Below, in pieces: positions 1 to 6,198 of a stretch of DNA of 15,168 nucleotides (position 1 is its first letter; each line of letters begins with the position of its first letter). Below the pieces are notes generated by a model, which saw only the letters and a program-made list of their open reading frames with translations, searched no databases and was not told the DNA's origin. The stretch lies in the NCBI RefSeq assembly GCF_001632365.1, contig NW_024468607.1, positions 3,823 to 18,990 of the forward strand. The letters run 5' to 3'. A program made the translations under genes and the position numbers. Source of the stretch: Laetiporus sulphureus 93-53. Its lineage: Eukaryota > Basidiomycota > Agaricomycetes > Polyporales > Laetiporaceae.

Positions 1-237
1 AAACCCGTGTTTCTCAGCAAATCGTTGGTCGATGTAGCAGGAGACTGCTCCAGAATCCAATAGTGCCGTTGTCTGGATTTCCCGTGATACGAATCTTATC
101 GGCAATTCGATCGAATGTTTAGAAAAACCTGCGGATGCAATATATAGGTGGTCGCTAGGTACATTCGTTCTCACGGTACTAATACAATTGTCCTGAAGTG
201 TGACACCAGACTCGTCTACACTTCGTACTGAAAATCC
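1..237 (-). CDS. pol: Element A pol, N-terminal fragment with aspartic protease active site
   Basis: This frame is open from position 255 down to the window edge and overlaps the end of gag in the -1 frame. It translates to a stretch ending with TTALLDSGAVSCYIDQRF, the active-site loop of a retropepsin; D-S-G is the catalytic triad and TTALLDSGA is typical of Ty3/gypsy proteases. There is no ATG near its start, and the slippery heptamer at 231-237 gives a route into it from gag. The enzyme would process the Gag-Pol polyprotein inside the particle. Reverse transcriptase and integrase should follow to the left. No stop codon lies in the visible part. Confidence 0.8.
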
Positions 238-2033
238 TCTGAGAAATCGTCTATCTCAACGATTCTCGCGTTGGTGTCCTTAAGCGTTGATACCGATGCC
301 GTTGATGCCGCGTCCGTGTTTTTTGCCTTGTTTTTGCCCTTGCTGGACGGTGGTGAAGATGCGTTCGTGCTCATGCCCCGAAGTGCAGCAATTGCTTGTT
401 CCAGTGCCGCAATTTGAGCTGATGAACCCGCGCTAGTTTCTTCTTCCACCTGTCGCACGTTGTTTGCCTTGCCCTTTCCTTTTCCCTGTCCTTGCTTCGG
501 GGCGGATCGTGTCTGAAACCGCTTGCCTTTGTATTCAGGCTTGGGGGAGGGGCACCGCTTTCCTCGCTCATAGGCGTGCTTTCTGCAAAACAAGCATAGC
601 TTGTTTGCCAGCCACCTGTCTTGTTCCGGGGAAAGTTCGTGTGCGATTCGTGCGCTGGTGTCCATTGCGTTAGGGTCCTTAGGAGCGGTCGCCTTGGTTG
701 TCGTGGTTTGTCCAGTAGACTTGTTGCCCGTCATCTGCTGGAGATGCTTGATTTCTATTTCCAAGCAGAACTCGAGATAATCCATCCAAGTGGTTGGGAT
801 CTTCGAGGGGTCTAAAGTTTCTGTTACCGACATGACCGTTTGACTGTGGGTCGACCGCTGTTCCCTGATTTTGACGATTAAATCTTCGTCAGAGTATCCT
901 GATTCGGGGGCGTAAGCCCTGAAATTCTCTGCGAAGGCAATCATCGTCTTGTGGCGGATTGTGCAATGTGCATCTAGTAATGATTGTGCCGTGCGCTTGG
1001 GGTCAAGCGTCTTGTATGCCATTTCCAATTTTCGGGTGTATTCAGCCCATGTGCCGACGTCTTGTCCTGAGGCGAGCTTGATTGCATACTCTTTCATGTA
1101 TAGGGCAGCTCCTCCTTCTAGATGTGCGTTGGCTTGCCGAATTTTGTCCTTGTCGTCCGTGAAATGGTTATAGTCGAGCCAGATAAGTAGGTTCGTAAAC
1201 CAAGTCTCAAAGTTTTCCGACGATTTTCTTCCCGAATACTTGGGAGGATCTGGGAGCTTGATTCGGCGGGGCGATTGACTGGTTTGGCCGGCCGGCGGTA
1301 GGATACCTGTGGAAGGTGCATTGATGATGGCATTGTTGAGTCGGGACTCTAAGCCGACAATGTAGGTAGTGGTCTTCTCCTGTGCCTCCTTCAGAGCGAC
1401 CATGTTGCCGTAAAGGGCGTCCATCTGGCCCTTTACTTCATCCTTGTAGTCCTCGAAGTCTTTGCGAATTGTTTGAGCTTCGAGTGTCAGAGCGTTGTTG
1501 GCCTTAATGAGCCTTTCGCTGTCGGCAGAGAGGGCGCCGATCTGTGCTCTGGCCGTTTTTAGTTGTTCCTGTATTTCTTCTGCCTTTATCTCGACATGAA
1601 TACGAGACAACATTTCTGCTTCCATTGATGCCACCGTGCGCTCATGACGTTCATCCATCTTTTGACGTAAAGCCTCGTACGAGCTTACAACGTCTCTCAT
1701 GACGAATGACCGTACCACGTTCATTACCCATTCCTTGACGTCATTTGGAATGGTGTCAGGGGCCGCGGCATTGGCGGCTTCTTCAACAGTTGCATAGGGA
1801 ACTCCCTGCCATTCCCAAGTCTGAGGTGTGGAGAATGCTGGCAGGGTAGTGGGTGATGGGTTTCTGACTACTCCCGACGCCTTGGGTGTGCTGCTGTTGT
1901 GTGGTTCTTCAGCAGGGGCAGCTGGTCCTGCTTCCGATGATGTGGAAGTGGCCTGACTCCTCCAGGGGTCAGCAGGCTCACTCATTGTGTGTCCTCCGGG
2001 GAACGAAACACCTCCAAGGTTGTATTGAGACAT
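216..2033 (-). CDS. gag: Element A gag (capsid/nucleocapsid precursor)
   Basis: Structural protein forming the virus-like particle. Its frame is open back to about 2139, but the only in-frame ATGs are at 2033 and 1985; the upstream TTG at 2075 gives 619 residues, and 2033 gives 605. In the 619-residue numbering: a Ser/Pro/Thr-rich N-terminus (1-90), a long coiled coil (about 130-250), a retrotransposon gag domain (about 277-447, with LEGGAALYM and GTWAEYTRKL), a CCHC-like zinc knuckle with C494, C497, H500 and C508 (spacing 2-2-7, not the usual 2-4-4), then a basic Gly/Lys linker suited to RNA binding. It is homologous to gag of element B (GTWAEF, YSDEDLI/FSDQDLI, KDPNAM). The 1985 ATG has A at -3 and may be the better start. 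No stops interrupt it. Confidence 0.85.
   Translation of the reverse strand: MSQYNLGGVSFPGGHTMSEPADPWRSQATSTSSEAGPAAPAEEPHNSSTPKASGVVRNPSPTTLPAFSTPQTWEWQGVPYATVEEAANAAAPDTIPNDVKEWVMNVVRSFVMRDVVSSYEALRQKMDERHERTVASMEAEMLSRIHVEIKAEEIQEQLKTARAQIGALSADSERLIKANNALTLEAQTIRKDFEDYKDEVKGQMDALYGNMVALKEAQEKTTTYIVGLESRLNNAIINAPSTGILPPAGQTSQSPRRIKLPDPPKYSGRKSSENFETWFTNLLIWLDYNHFTDDKDKIRQANAHLEGGAALYMKEYAIKLASGQDVGTWAEYTRKLEMAYKTLDPKRTAQSLLDAHCTIRHKTMIAFAENFRAYAPESGYSDEDLIVKIREQRSTHSQTVMSVTETLDPSKIPTTWMDYLEFCLEIEIKHLQQMTGNKSTGQTTTTKATAPKDPNAMDTSARIAHELSPEQDRWLANKLCLFCRKHAYERGKRCPSPKPEYKGKRFQTRSAPKQGQGKGKGKANNVRQVEEETSAGSSAQIAALEQAIAALRGMSTNASSPPSSKGKNKAKNTDAASTASVSTLKDTNARIVEIDDFSEDFQYEV
231..237 (-). other. 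Programmed -1 frameshift heptamer GGATTTT, gag/pol of element A
   Basis: On the minus strand the gag codons GAT TTT are preceded by G, giving G GAT TTT twelve bases before the gag TAG. Slipping by -1 gives GGA TTT TCA GTA and enters the protease frame, which is open from 255 onward. GGAUUUU is, as I recall, the heptamer used by red clover necrotic mosaic virus. Element B has GGGTTTT at the same place. Confidence 0.7.
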
Positions 2034-2106
2034 GGGGATCGATGTCGAGGATAATGGGAATGATGTGACGGACAATGTATTAATCGATCGAGGCTTGGTC
2101 TCAGCC

Positions 2107-2409
2107 TTAGAAGGGTTCGGGGTTTTCCTCGATGAGTCCTTCTTCTTCTAGCTCCTCTCGTAGAGCTTCTGCTCGGTCGTGCCAATATTCTCGCTCTTCC
2201 TCAAAATCAGGGATGAGCCGAAATGGTGCCGAGTAGGTGGTATAGGCGTGTACTTGTATCGTGTAGTGGTAGAGTACTTGTTGCCAGTTGGTGACGAGAG
2301 GTTGGTAGATGAAGTACGCGGTGCAGATGACTGTGAGTTGTCCCTGCGCCGGGCGATAAAAGTCTACGATGTAGTTCTGGTATACGAATGCTATTTGATA
2401 GCGGGGCAT
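2107..2409 (-). CDS. Element A ORF2: small pre-gag protein, function unknown
   Basis: A 100-residue ORF with a true ATG at 2409, a TAG in the same frame just upstream, and a TAA end 73 nt before the gag ATG. I do not recognise a named domain. It is rich in Tyr and Ile in the first 60 residues and ends in a highly acidic, probably helical tail (about 69-97, many Glu). It aligns with element B's ORF2 around LTVIC (25-29) against VTVHIC (73-78), YQPLV (35-39) against WQPFV (128-132), and a downstream FEE motif, so it is a real gene conserved between two diverged elements. B's protein is longer by an N-terminal extension and a middle segment. The ATG has T at -3, a weak context that would let ribosomes scan on to gag. 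Confidence 0.65.
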   Translation of the reverse strand: MPRYQIAFVYQNYIVDFYRPAQGQLTVICTAYFIYQPLVTNWQQVLYHYTIQVHAYTTYSAPFRLIPDFEEEREYWHDRAEALREELEEEGLIEENPEPF

Positions 2410-2444
2410 GAACTACTTCGTGATGATACAAAATATTACTGGTC

Positions 2445-3239
2445 CTAGTAAGGCCAGTAGCACGACTCCTTTTCAAACTTCACTATCTCTTTGCCTACGC
2501 GCTCCTGCTCCTTATTGATTCCCTTGAAGGAAATCTTTCCTAGTCCCACGCAAAGCTTGATCGCAATGCGCCTATCGACGAAGGTGAAATCGTGCCTGGC
2601 TCCGATGCGATCGTTTATGACGGATAAGTGTCGGAGAATTCGATCCCGACACTTCAACTGCTCCTCTGTGAACTTGGCTGCGATGTGCGGCTGCTGCAAG
2701 ACTTTGTATCGCTGAATGGTAGCGTATACAGTCAGCGCGATGTTCTCGGGGAGGGTGCCTTTGGGATTCTCATGGATCCCACGTGGATGGTAGCTCTTTG
2801 AGAGCACGAAATTGAGAACGTCGATGGCGGGGAATGTAGCGAAGGGATGAGCGGGGGGAATAGGAATGAGTGGGGTGAGCGCGTCTTTTGGGATTCCTTC
2901 GAGCCAGAGGCTAACCTTGCGTGCTTGTTGGCGATGCTCAGCTGTGATGCCTTGTGAGCTGGCTTGTGGGGGGTTTGCTTGGACGAGATTTCCCTGGGTT
3001 AGATGGTGCGTGCGGCGCAGATCACGTTGGTACGGGTGGTAGCGTCCGTTGGGCGGAACGATACCGTTGTGTACTTGAGGCGCTTTGCCGGTCGCTGCAG
3101 CGCTGTTCCTTTTGAAGGAAGGAAGCGGCTTAGGCGGTAGAGATGCAGAGGAAGTGTATGAGGGAAGTGGTGTGGAAAAAGCCCTGCCCTGGGCGGATGT
3201 ATCTCTGGGCGAAAATGCGCGGCTACCAGTGTTAGACAC
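2445..3239 (-). CDS. Element A ORF1: methionine-free pre-gag protein, function unknown
   Basis: An open frame of about 264 codons between the 5' LTR and ORF2, beginning after a TAG that overlaps the primer site. The first candidate start is GTG at 3239; the translation has no methionine at all and the sense strand has no ATG from the predicted RNA start (about 3536) until 2771, which is out of frame. The N-terminal 100 residues are Pro/Ser-rich and basic, probably disordered; the C-terminal part looks helical. A C-terminal block FTFVDRRIAIKLC (218-230) matches LSFVHQHVVHDFC (185-197) of element B's ORF1, with the same spacing. Expression must use a non-AUG codon, splicing, or another route. 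I find no known family. It ends with TAG 36 nt before the ORF2 ATG. Confidence 0.6.
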   Translation of the reverse strand: MSNTGSRAFSPRDTSAQGRAFSTPLPSYTSSASLPPKPLPSFKRNSAAATGKAPQVHNGIVPPNGRYHPYQRDLRRTHHLTQGNLVQANPPQASSQGITAEHRQQARKVSLWLEGIPKDALTPLIPIPPAHPFATFPAIDVLNFVLSKSYHPRGIHENPKGTLPENIALTVYATIQRYKVLQQPHIAAKFTEEQLKCRDRILRHLSVINDRIGARHDFTFVDRRIAIKLCVGLGKISFKGINKEQERVGKEIVKFEKESCYWPY

Positions 3240-3258
3240 TTGGTAGGGGCGTAAAAGG

Positions 3259-3271
3259 TCAGTCTTATTCT
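3259..3271 (-). other. Element A self-primer binding site
   Basis: On the minus strand AGAATAAGACTGA starts two bases after the end of the 5' LTR. It is the exact reverse complement of the 13 nt at 3524-3536, the predicted 5' end of the element's RNA. It lacks the TGG typical of tRNA-primed sites. This is the Tf1-type self-priming layout, in which the RNA's own 5' end folds back and primes minus-strand synthesis. Confidence 0.8.
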
Positions 3272-3412
3272 AATGTCACGGCACGCCGATGACAAAGATA
3301 GACAACCAAAGTAGAAACCCCTTGAGGGTCTCCTGGCTAAGAGCCAACAGCGACGAGCTGTGGCGGTACGACGTGCCCACTGACGAGACCCTGTAGTTGT
3401 TCGCAAAGCAAG

Positions 3413-3420
3413 ACTTACTG
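3413..3420 (-). other. Candidate 5' splice site in element A leader
   Basis: CAGTAAGT on the minus strand contains a perfect GTAAGT donor, 118 nt after the predicted RNA start. Element B has the identical octamer 114 nt after its predicted start although the surrounding leaders have diverged. Candidate acceptors are the TAG at the LTR end (3270-3273 region) or the TAG ending ORF1 (2445-2447). Splicing is not proven by the sequence. Confidence 0.5.
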
Positions 3421-3523
3421 GCGAGGCTAGGGGCGCTATCACACAAGTGAGGATGCAATAGAATGTATAGCACACTGCGAGTGTCTGGTAAGACCCCGCT
3501 GTGATGGTAGTGGTGGACGAAGG

Positions 3524-3536
3524 AGAATAAGACTGA
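3524..3536 (-). promoter_or_regulatory. Predicted RNA start and self-primer of element A
   Basis: TCAGTCTTATTCT on the minus strand begins 32 nt after the first T of the TATA box, where transcription is expected to start. It is perfectly complementary to the site at 3259-3271, so it defines both the start of R and the primer for reverse transcription. Confidence 0.75.
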
Positions 3537-3560
3537 GGTCTCCTCCTCGTCTCGCTGGTC

Positions 3561-3568
3561 CTTATATA
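3561..3568 (-). promoter_or_regulatory. TATA box of element A LTR
   Basis: TATATAAG on the minus strand, followed 32 nt on by the predicted RNA start. Element B's LTR has the same octamer with the same preceding CATG at 12800-12807, so the core promoter is conserved. Confidence 0.75.
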
Positions 3569-3972
3569 CATGATTGTCTAGCTACTGTACAGTACTTCAT
3601 AAGCGAGTCACACGCTATTCTACTGGACGGTGCTACAATCGTACGATGTGTCCCAATTATCCTGATTGGCTGCCTAATAATAACCCACGGAGACGGGGCT
3701 CCTCTTGAGCACGCAATATGGTGTCATGGCGATTGCGCCATATGACGCCATGCCGAGGAGTTCGGTGTCACGTGACAATGCCGAGGGAGATCCGAGGTCA
3801 TGTGACTAGATGCCTCGTTATCTTATCTCTTTAGGTCACGTGACTTCTTGTGCGACGAGAAATGATGAAAAATAATATGCTTCTTAATAGCATTTGTTCC
3901 TTTAATGACTTGTCCGGTAAAACCGTGACATCTACCATAGCATTTATTCAGTTCATCCGGAGTCTGAACCTT

Positions 3973-3985
3973 GAAGCGGGGGTAG
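3973..3985 (+). other. Polypurine tract of element D
   Basis: GAAGCGGGGGTAG lies immediately before the LTR start TGTCACAG, the position where plus-strand DNA synthesis is primed. Element B has an equivalent G-rich tract before its 3' LTR, also separated by TA plus one base. Confidence 0.65.
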
Positions 3986-4176
3986 TGTCACAGTATTAAG
4001 TGGCACCTTTCTTTTTGCACCATTAAAGTCCTCATTTGAGTGGTTATTCGGACGCCAACCTTCATATTGGTCTCGCAACGTGGATACTTGGACAAACAGC
4101 ACAATGCCGCCACATACATCACGGACATGACTGTGTCTACCGCATGACCACCAAGCGCCCATGATTCAGCCACCCA

Positions 4177-4251
4177 GTCACGTGACACTGGCCACTTGCC
4201 CTATTCAGAAGTTGTCAGGCGTTGGTCACGTGACACCAGGCCACTTGCCCA
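4177..4251 (+). repeat. Direct repeat with E-box in D LTR U3
   Basis: Two copies of GTCACGTGACAC followed by (T/CA)GGCCACTTGCCC, 49 bp apart. Each carries the palindrome GTCACGTGAC, so this looks like a duplicated upstream activating element. Confidence 0.6.
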
Positions 4252-4717
4252 GAAAGGAACCCATTGGACCATCAAGCTAGCAAGCATCCAATTCGCCACT
4301 CAAGATAGTGGCACCACTTTGCTGCCTAAACCAATAGGCAGATACCACAACAGAGGATCCCCCTACCAACCGGCATACAGTATAGCCAGGTACAGGATAG
4401 GCTAGATCTTCTCACAACCCTATCCGGATGAAGACTGATCGTCACACTCATTGTTCTGAGTTTGGACAGATCCTCTCATCTGATGTTGCAACCGTTGTGA
4501 TGTGCTCTGTTGGCCATCACCCATTGGCCCCTCAACAGTGGGCCCACTTACAGGCATTTATCTCATTGGATTAGATAGGATTACCTCAGCGTATCCATGG
4601 CCATTGTAGATAGTTGCTATGACGAAGTCCAGAACCATTACCGGTTCTGGCAATATGTTCACATGTAGGTATCTGAGGTCTTACAGTAGCACAGTGCCAG
4701 GGGCCCTGCCCTACATG

Positions 4718-4756
4718 TATATAAAGCCCATAAGGATCTAAGAGAGGACCTTAGAT
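4718..4756 (+). promoter_or_regulatory. TATA box and start-site hairpin of D LTR
   Basis: TATATAAA at 4718-4725 is followed by a perfect hairpin, ATCTAAG (4736-4742), 7-nt loop, CTTAGAT (4750-4756), around the expected RNA start. The second D copy keeps the stem and extends it to nine pairs. Confidence 0.55.
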
Positions 4757-4971
4757 TCATTATCCTATTGTATGCAGCCTAAACAGCCAATTCACCCCCC
4801 TAGTTGTGAGCATAAGGCTAAGGGCCCTTTGAGCCCCTTTTCCAGACTGCATACCACTGCGCGCGTCCTCAGCCTAGCCCTTGTGGCAGGCTTTTTATGT
4901 GGGATCATTTGTGCAGGTCACAAAAGCAGACTTGCCCTTAATTGGGTTAAGTGCTTTGGTGCTTTGTGACA

Positions 4972-5301
4972 GGTATCTATCTACCTTGTGTATGTGAACT
5001 AATATCCCCTTAAGGACATATCTCCGGTGGCGTGTGTTACCTTCATTGGATTCTTCCGAAGTCCGACCGTTGCTTCTAGGTGGGATGATATTACTGTATA
5101 AGTTAGGCTTACCTAATACCAGCGCTACTTGTCACATGTGTGGATATCATGTGATATGTCACGTGACTAGACCTGGACCTTCGTGATGCCTAGGACTGTC
5201 AGTACTTCACGTACTGGTTTGTTCCTTTCTGGACAGCCTAGCGCTGATGTCATATGATGTCCTAGTCACGTGCAGATTAAAAGACGTGAAAATCTGTGAC
5301 A
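4972..5301 (-). repeat. Element B 3' LTR, truncated (U3 part only)
   Basis: Co-linear with 12983-13312 of the 5' LTR over the same 330 bp, with about 14 substitutions, of which eight are TG/CG or CA/CG. It ends at 5301 with CTGTGACA. The R-U5 half (equivalent to 12598-12982) is missing because D LTR sequence begins at 4971. CACGTG sites lie at 5160-5165 and 5268-5273. Confidence 0.9.
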
Positions 5302-5304
5302 GTA

Positions 5305-5316
5305 CCCCCCCTTCTA
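5305..5316 (-). other. Polypurine tract of element B
   Basis: TAGAAGGGGGGG on the minus strand, followed by TAC and then the LTR start TGTCACAG. The tract includes a TAG in the pol frame, two codons after the TGA that ends the last open segment, so the pol stop may originally have lain within the priming tract. Confidence 0.7.
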
Positions 5317-5322
5317 GACAGT

Positions 5323-5739
5323 TCATCCCAAATCTGGCTTTTTGCGTGATTTCTGGAAGTAATTATCGCCTGTTGAACCAAATCCACGGTGTCCTCGGGC
5401 TGAGGGTTTGAGGTAATCAACCAGTGAAATGACAGGGGTGATAATACGTTCAATGATAAGTTGAGCGACTCGATCGCCCAAGTTAACTGTGAAGTCATCA
5501 TTGGTATTATTGATTAGCAAAATCTTGATTTCGCCTGTGTATCCTCTGTCGATTACACCAGCACCTATGTCAATGCCTTTGACAGCTAACCCACTTCGTG
5601 GTGCAATTCGACCATAGGTCCCTCGAGGTGTTGTAAAGTGAAGTCCTGTGGATACCAATCCTCTTGAGTGTGCTCAGATGGTTGTTGGTTCTGATGCGGC
5701 TAAATCCATTCCAGCATCATCTTCATGGGCATATTTTGG
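5323..5739 (-). pseudogene. dUTPase domain at the C-terminus of element B pol
   Basis: dUTP diphosphatase hydrolyses dUTP to dUMP and so limits uracil incorporation during reverse transcription. All five motifs of the trimeric family are visible in order: I, DAGMDLAA; II, PRSGLAVK; III, GVIDRGYTGEI, with the catalytic Asp and Tyr but Gly where Asp is common after the catalytic Asp; IV, GDRVAQLI; V, RGHRGFGSTG. The frame is the same as chromodomain and integrase, so it was fused to the end of pol. One TGA at 5676 (codon order: T-T-I-stop-A-H-S) separates motif I from II; the usual sequence there has an Arg or similar, and CGA to TGA explains it. The segment after the stop has only a GTG start. 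dUTPase-bearing gypsy elements have been reported in basidiomycetes (Phanerochaete, as I recall). Confidence 0.88.
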
Positions 5740-6198
5740 TGCTTGTGCATTTGGATTGTCTAGTGTAATTTGAAGATCTCTAGAATGATCCCAATCATCT
5801 CTATCCTGATCGTATATCTGAATGGTATCAGTGGCGGGGTCATAGACTTGACCTGTTTTCCTAGGTGGAAAAATGCCATCGACCGAAGTTATGTCAATGA
5901 GAGATATTGGTTGAGGTGCATCAGGATATTTTCTGTGAAATTCCTTGATGAGACGCGGAGATTTCTTCAAATTTGCAGCAGGTTCCCAAGTTTCTTCGGC
6001 TTTAGAATAACCCTTCCAATGCACCAAATATTGAAGTTTGCCATGAATGACATGAGAGTCGACTATATACTCGACTTCCCATTCTTTGCCAGTCTTCTTT
6101 TTGATAGGAGGATGGGGTCTGAGTGTGTGACCTGGTATTTCGTCTTCATGGTAGAGCACGAGCTTGGACGCATGAAAAACTGGATGAATGCTGTATTG
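5740..6198 (-). pseudogene. Integrase tail and chromodomain of element B pol
   Basis: Continues the integrase frame after the TGA at 6199-6201. It opens with IHPVFHASKLVLYHEDE, the usual end of gypsy integrase, then has a chromodomain: EWEVEYIVDSHV, LQYLVHWKGYSK, ETWEPAANL and a final helix with LIKEFHRKY. The aromatic cage residues expected for methyl-lysine binding (Tyr in VEYIV, Trp in VHWKGY, Trp in ETWEP) are present. In chromoviruses this domain guides insertion to heterochromatin, which fits the nested pile-up seen here. A linker of about 60 residues rich in Asp leads to the dUTPase. Confidence 0.88.

Larger units (their letters stand above)
1..3930 (-). mobile_element. Element A: Ty3/gypsy LTR retrotransposon, 5' part, runs off left edge
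   Basis: Read on the minus strand, this holds a complete 5' LTR (3274-3930), a self-priming site, ORF1, ORF2, gag and the first part of pol; the remaining pol and the 3' LTR lie left of the window. All visible ORFs are open, unlike those of elements B and C, so this is probably the youngest insertion. It begins directly after plus-strand sequence that looks like the tail of element D (3931-3985), so A appears to have inserted into D. The five bases 3931-3935 (tctac) are the predicted target duplication, whose partner lies outside the window. Confidence 0.85.
3274..3930 (-). repeat. Element A 5' LTR (657 bp)
   Basis: Bounded by perfect 8-bp inverted ends, TGTCACGG at 3274 and CCGTGACA at 3930. 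In element orientation it starts at 3930: U3 runs to about 3537, and R-U5 from there to 3274. U3 carries two CACGTG E-boxes (3769-3774, 3838-3843), a related CATGTG, and a hairpin ATGGCG-ATTG-CGCCAT (3726-3741). TATATAAG is at 3561-3568. There is no gene in this stretch; ORFs through it are incidental. Confidence 0.9.
3931..4971 (+). mobile_element. Element D: 3' end of a plus-strand gypsy element with its LTR
   Basis: From left to right: a short internal tail (3931-3972) consistent with the end of a pol ORF, a polypurine tract (3973-3985) and a complete LTR (3986-4971). The rest of D lies left of element A, which appears to have inserted in D's tail. D ends exactly where element B's 3' LTR is truncated, so D most likely inserted into that LTR; the expected duplicated target is ggtat (4972-4976). 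A second D LTR in the opposite orientation begins at 14918. Confidence 0.7.
3986..4971 (+). repeat. Element D 3' LTR (986 bp)
   Basis: Starts TGTCACAG and ends TTTGTGACA, forming short inverted ends. The last 240 bases or so recur in inverted orientation at 14918-15168, with about ten differences by eye, which confirms the right boundary at 4971. U3 holds two CACGTG E-boxes (4179-4184, 4228-4233) that lie within a direct repeat of roughly 25 bp (4177-4201 and 4226-4251). TATATAAA is at 4718-4725. Small ORFs inside have no support. Confidence 0.85.

Noticed and set aside
2207..2476. 89-codon minus-strand ORF overlapping ORF2 of element A
   Set aside because: It overlaps ORF1's end and ORF2 in a third frame and has no match in element B.
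3255..3275. tRNA-type primer binding site
   Set aside because: No TGG follows the LTR in A or B; the sites match the elements' own RNA starts instead.
2999..3571. 190-codon minus-strand ORF over the LTR A promoter and leader
   Set aside because: Its ATG lies at the TATA box, upstream of the predicted RNA start, and it crosses the LTR end and overlaps ORF1 in another frame. No counterpart is seen in element B.
4196..4969. Small plus-strand ORFs in the D LTR
   Set aside because: They lie in LTR sequence with no conserved protein features; one extends across the LTR end region only by chance.
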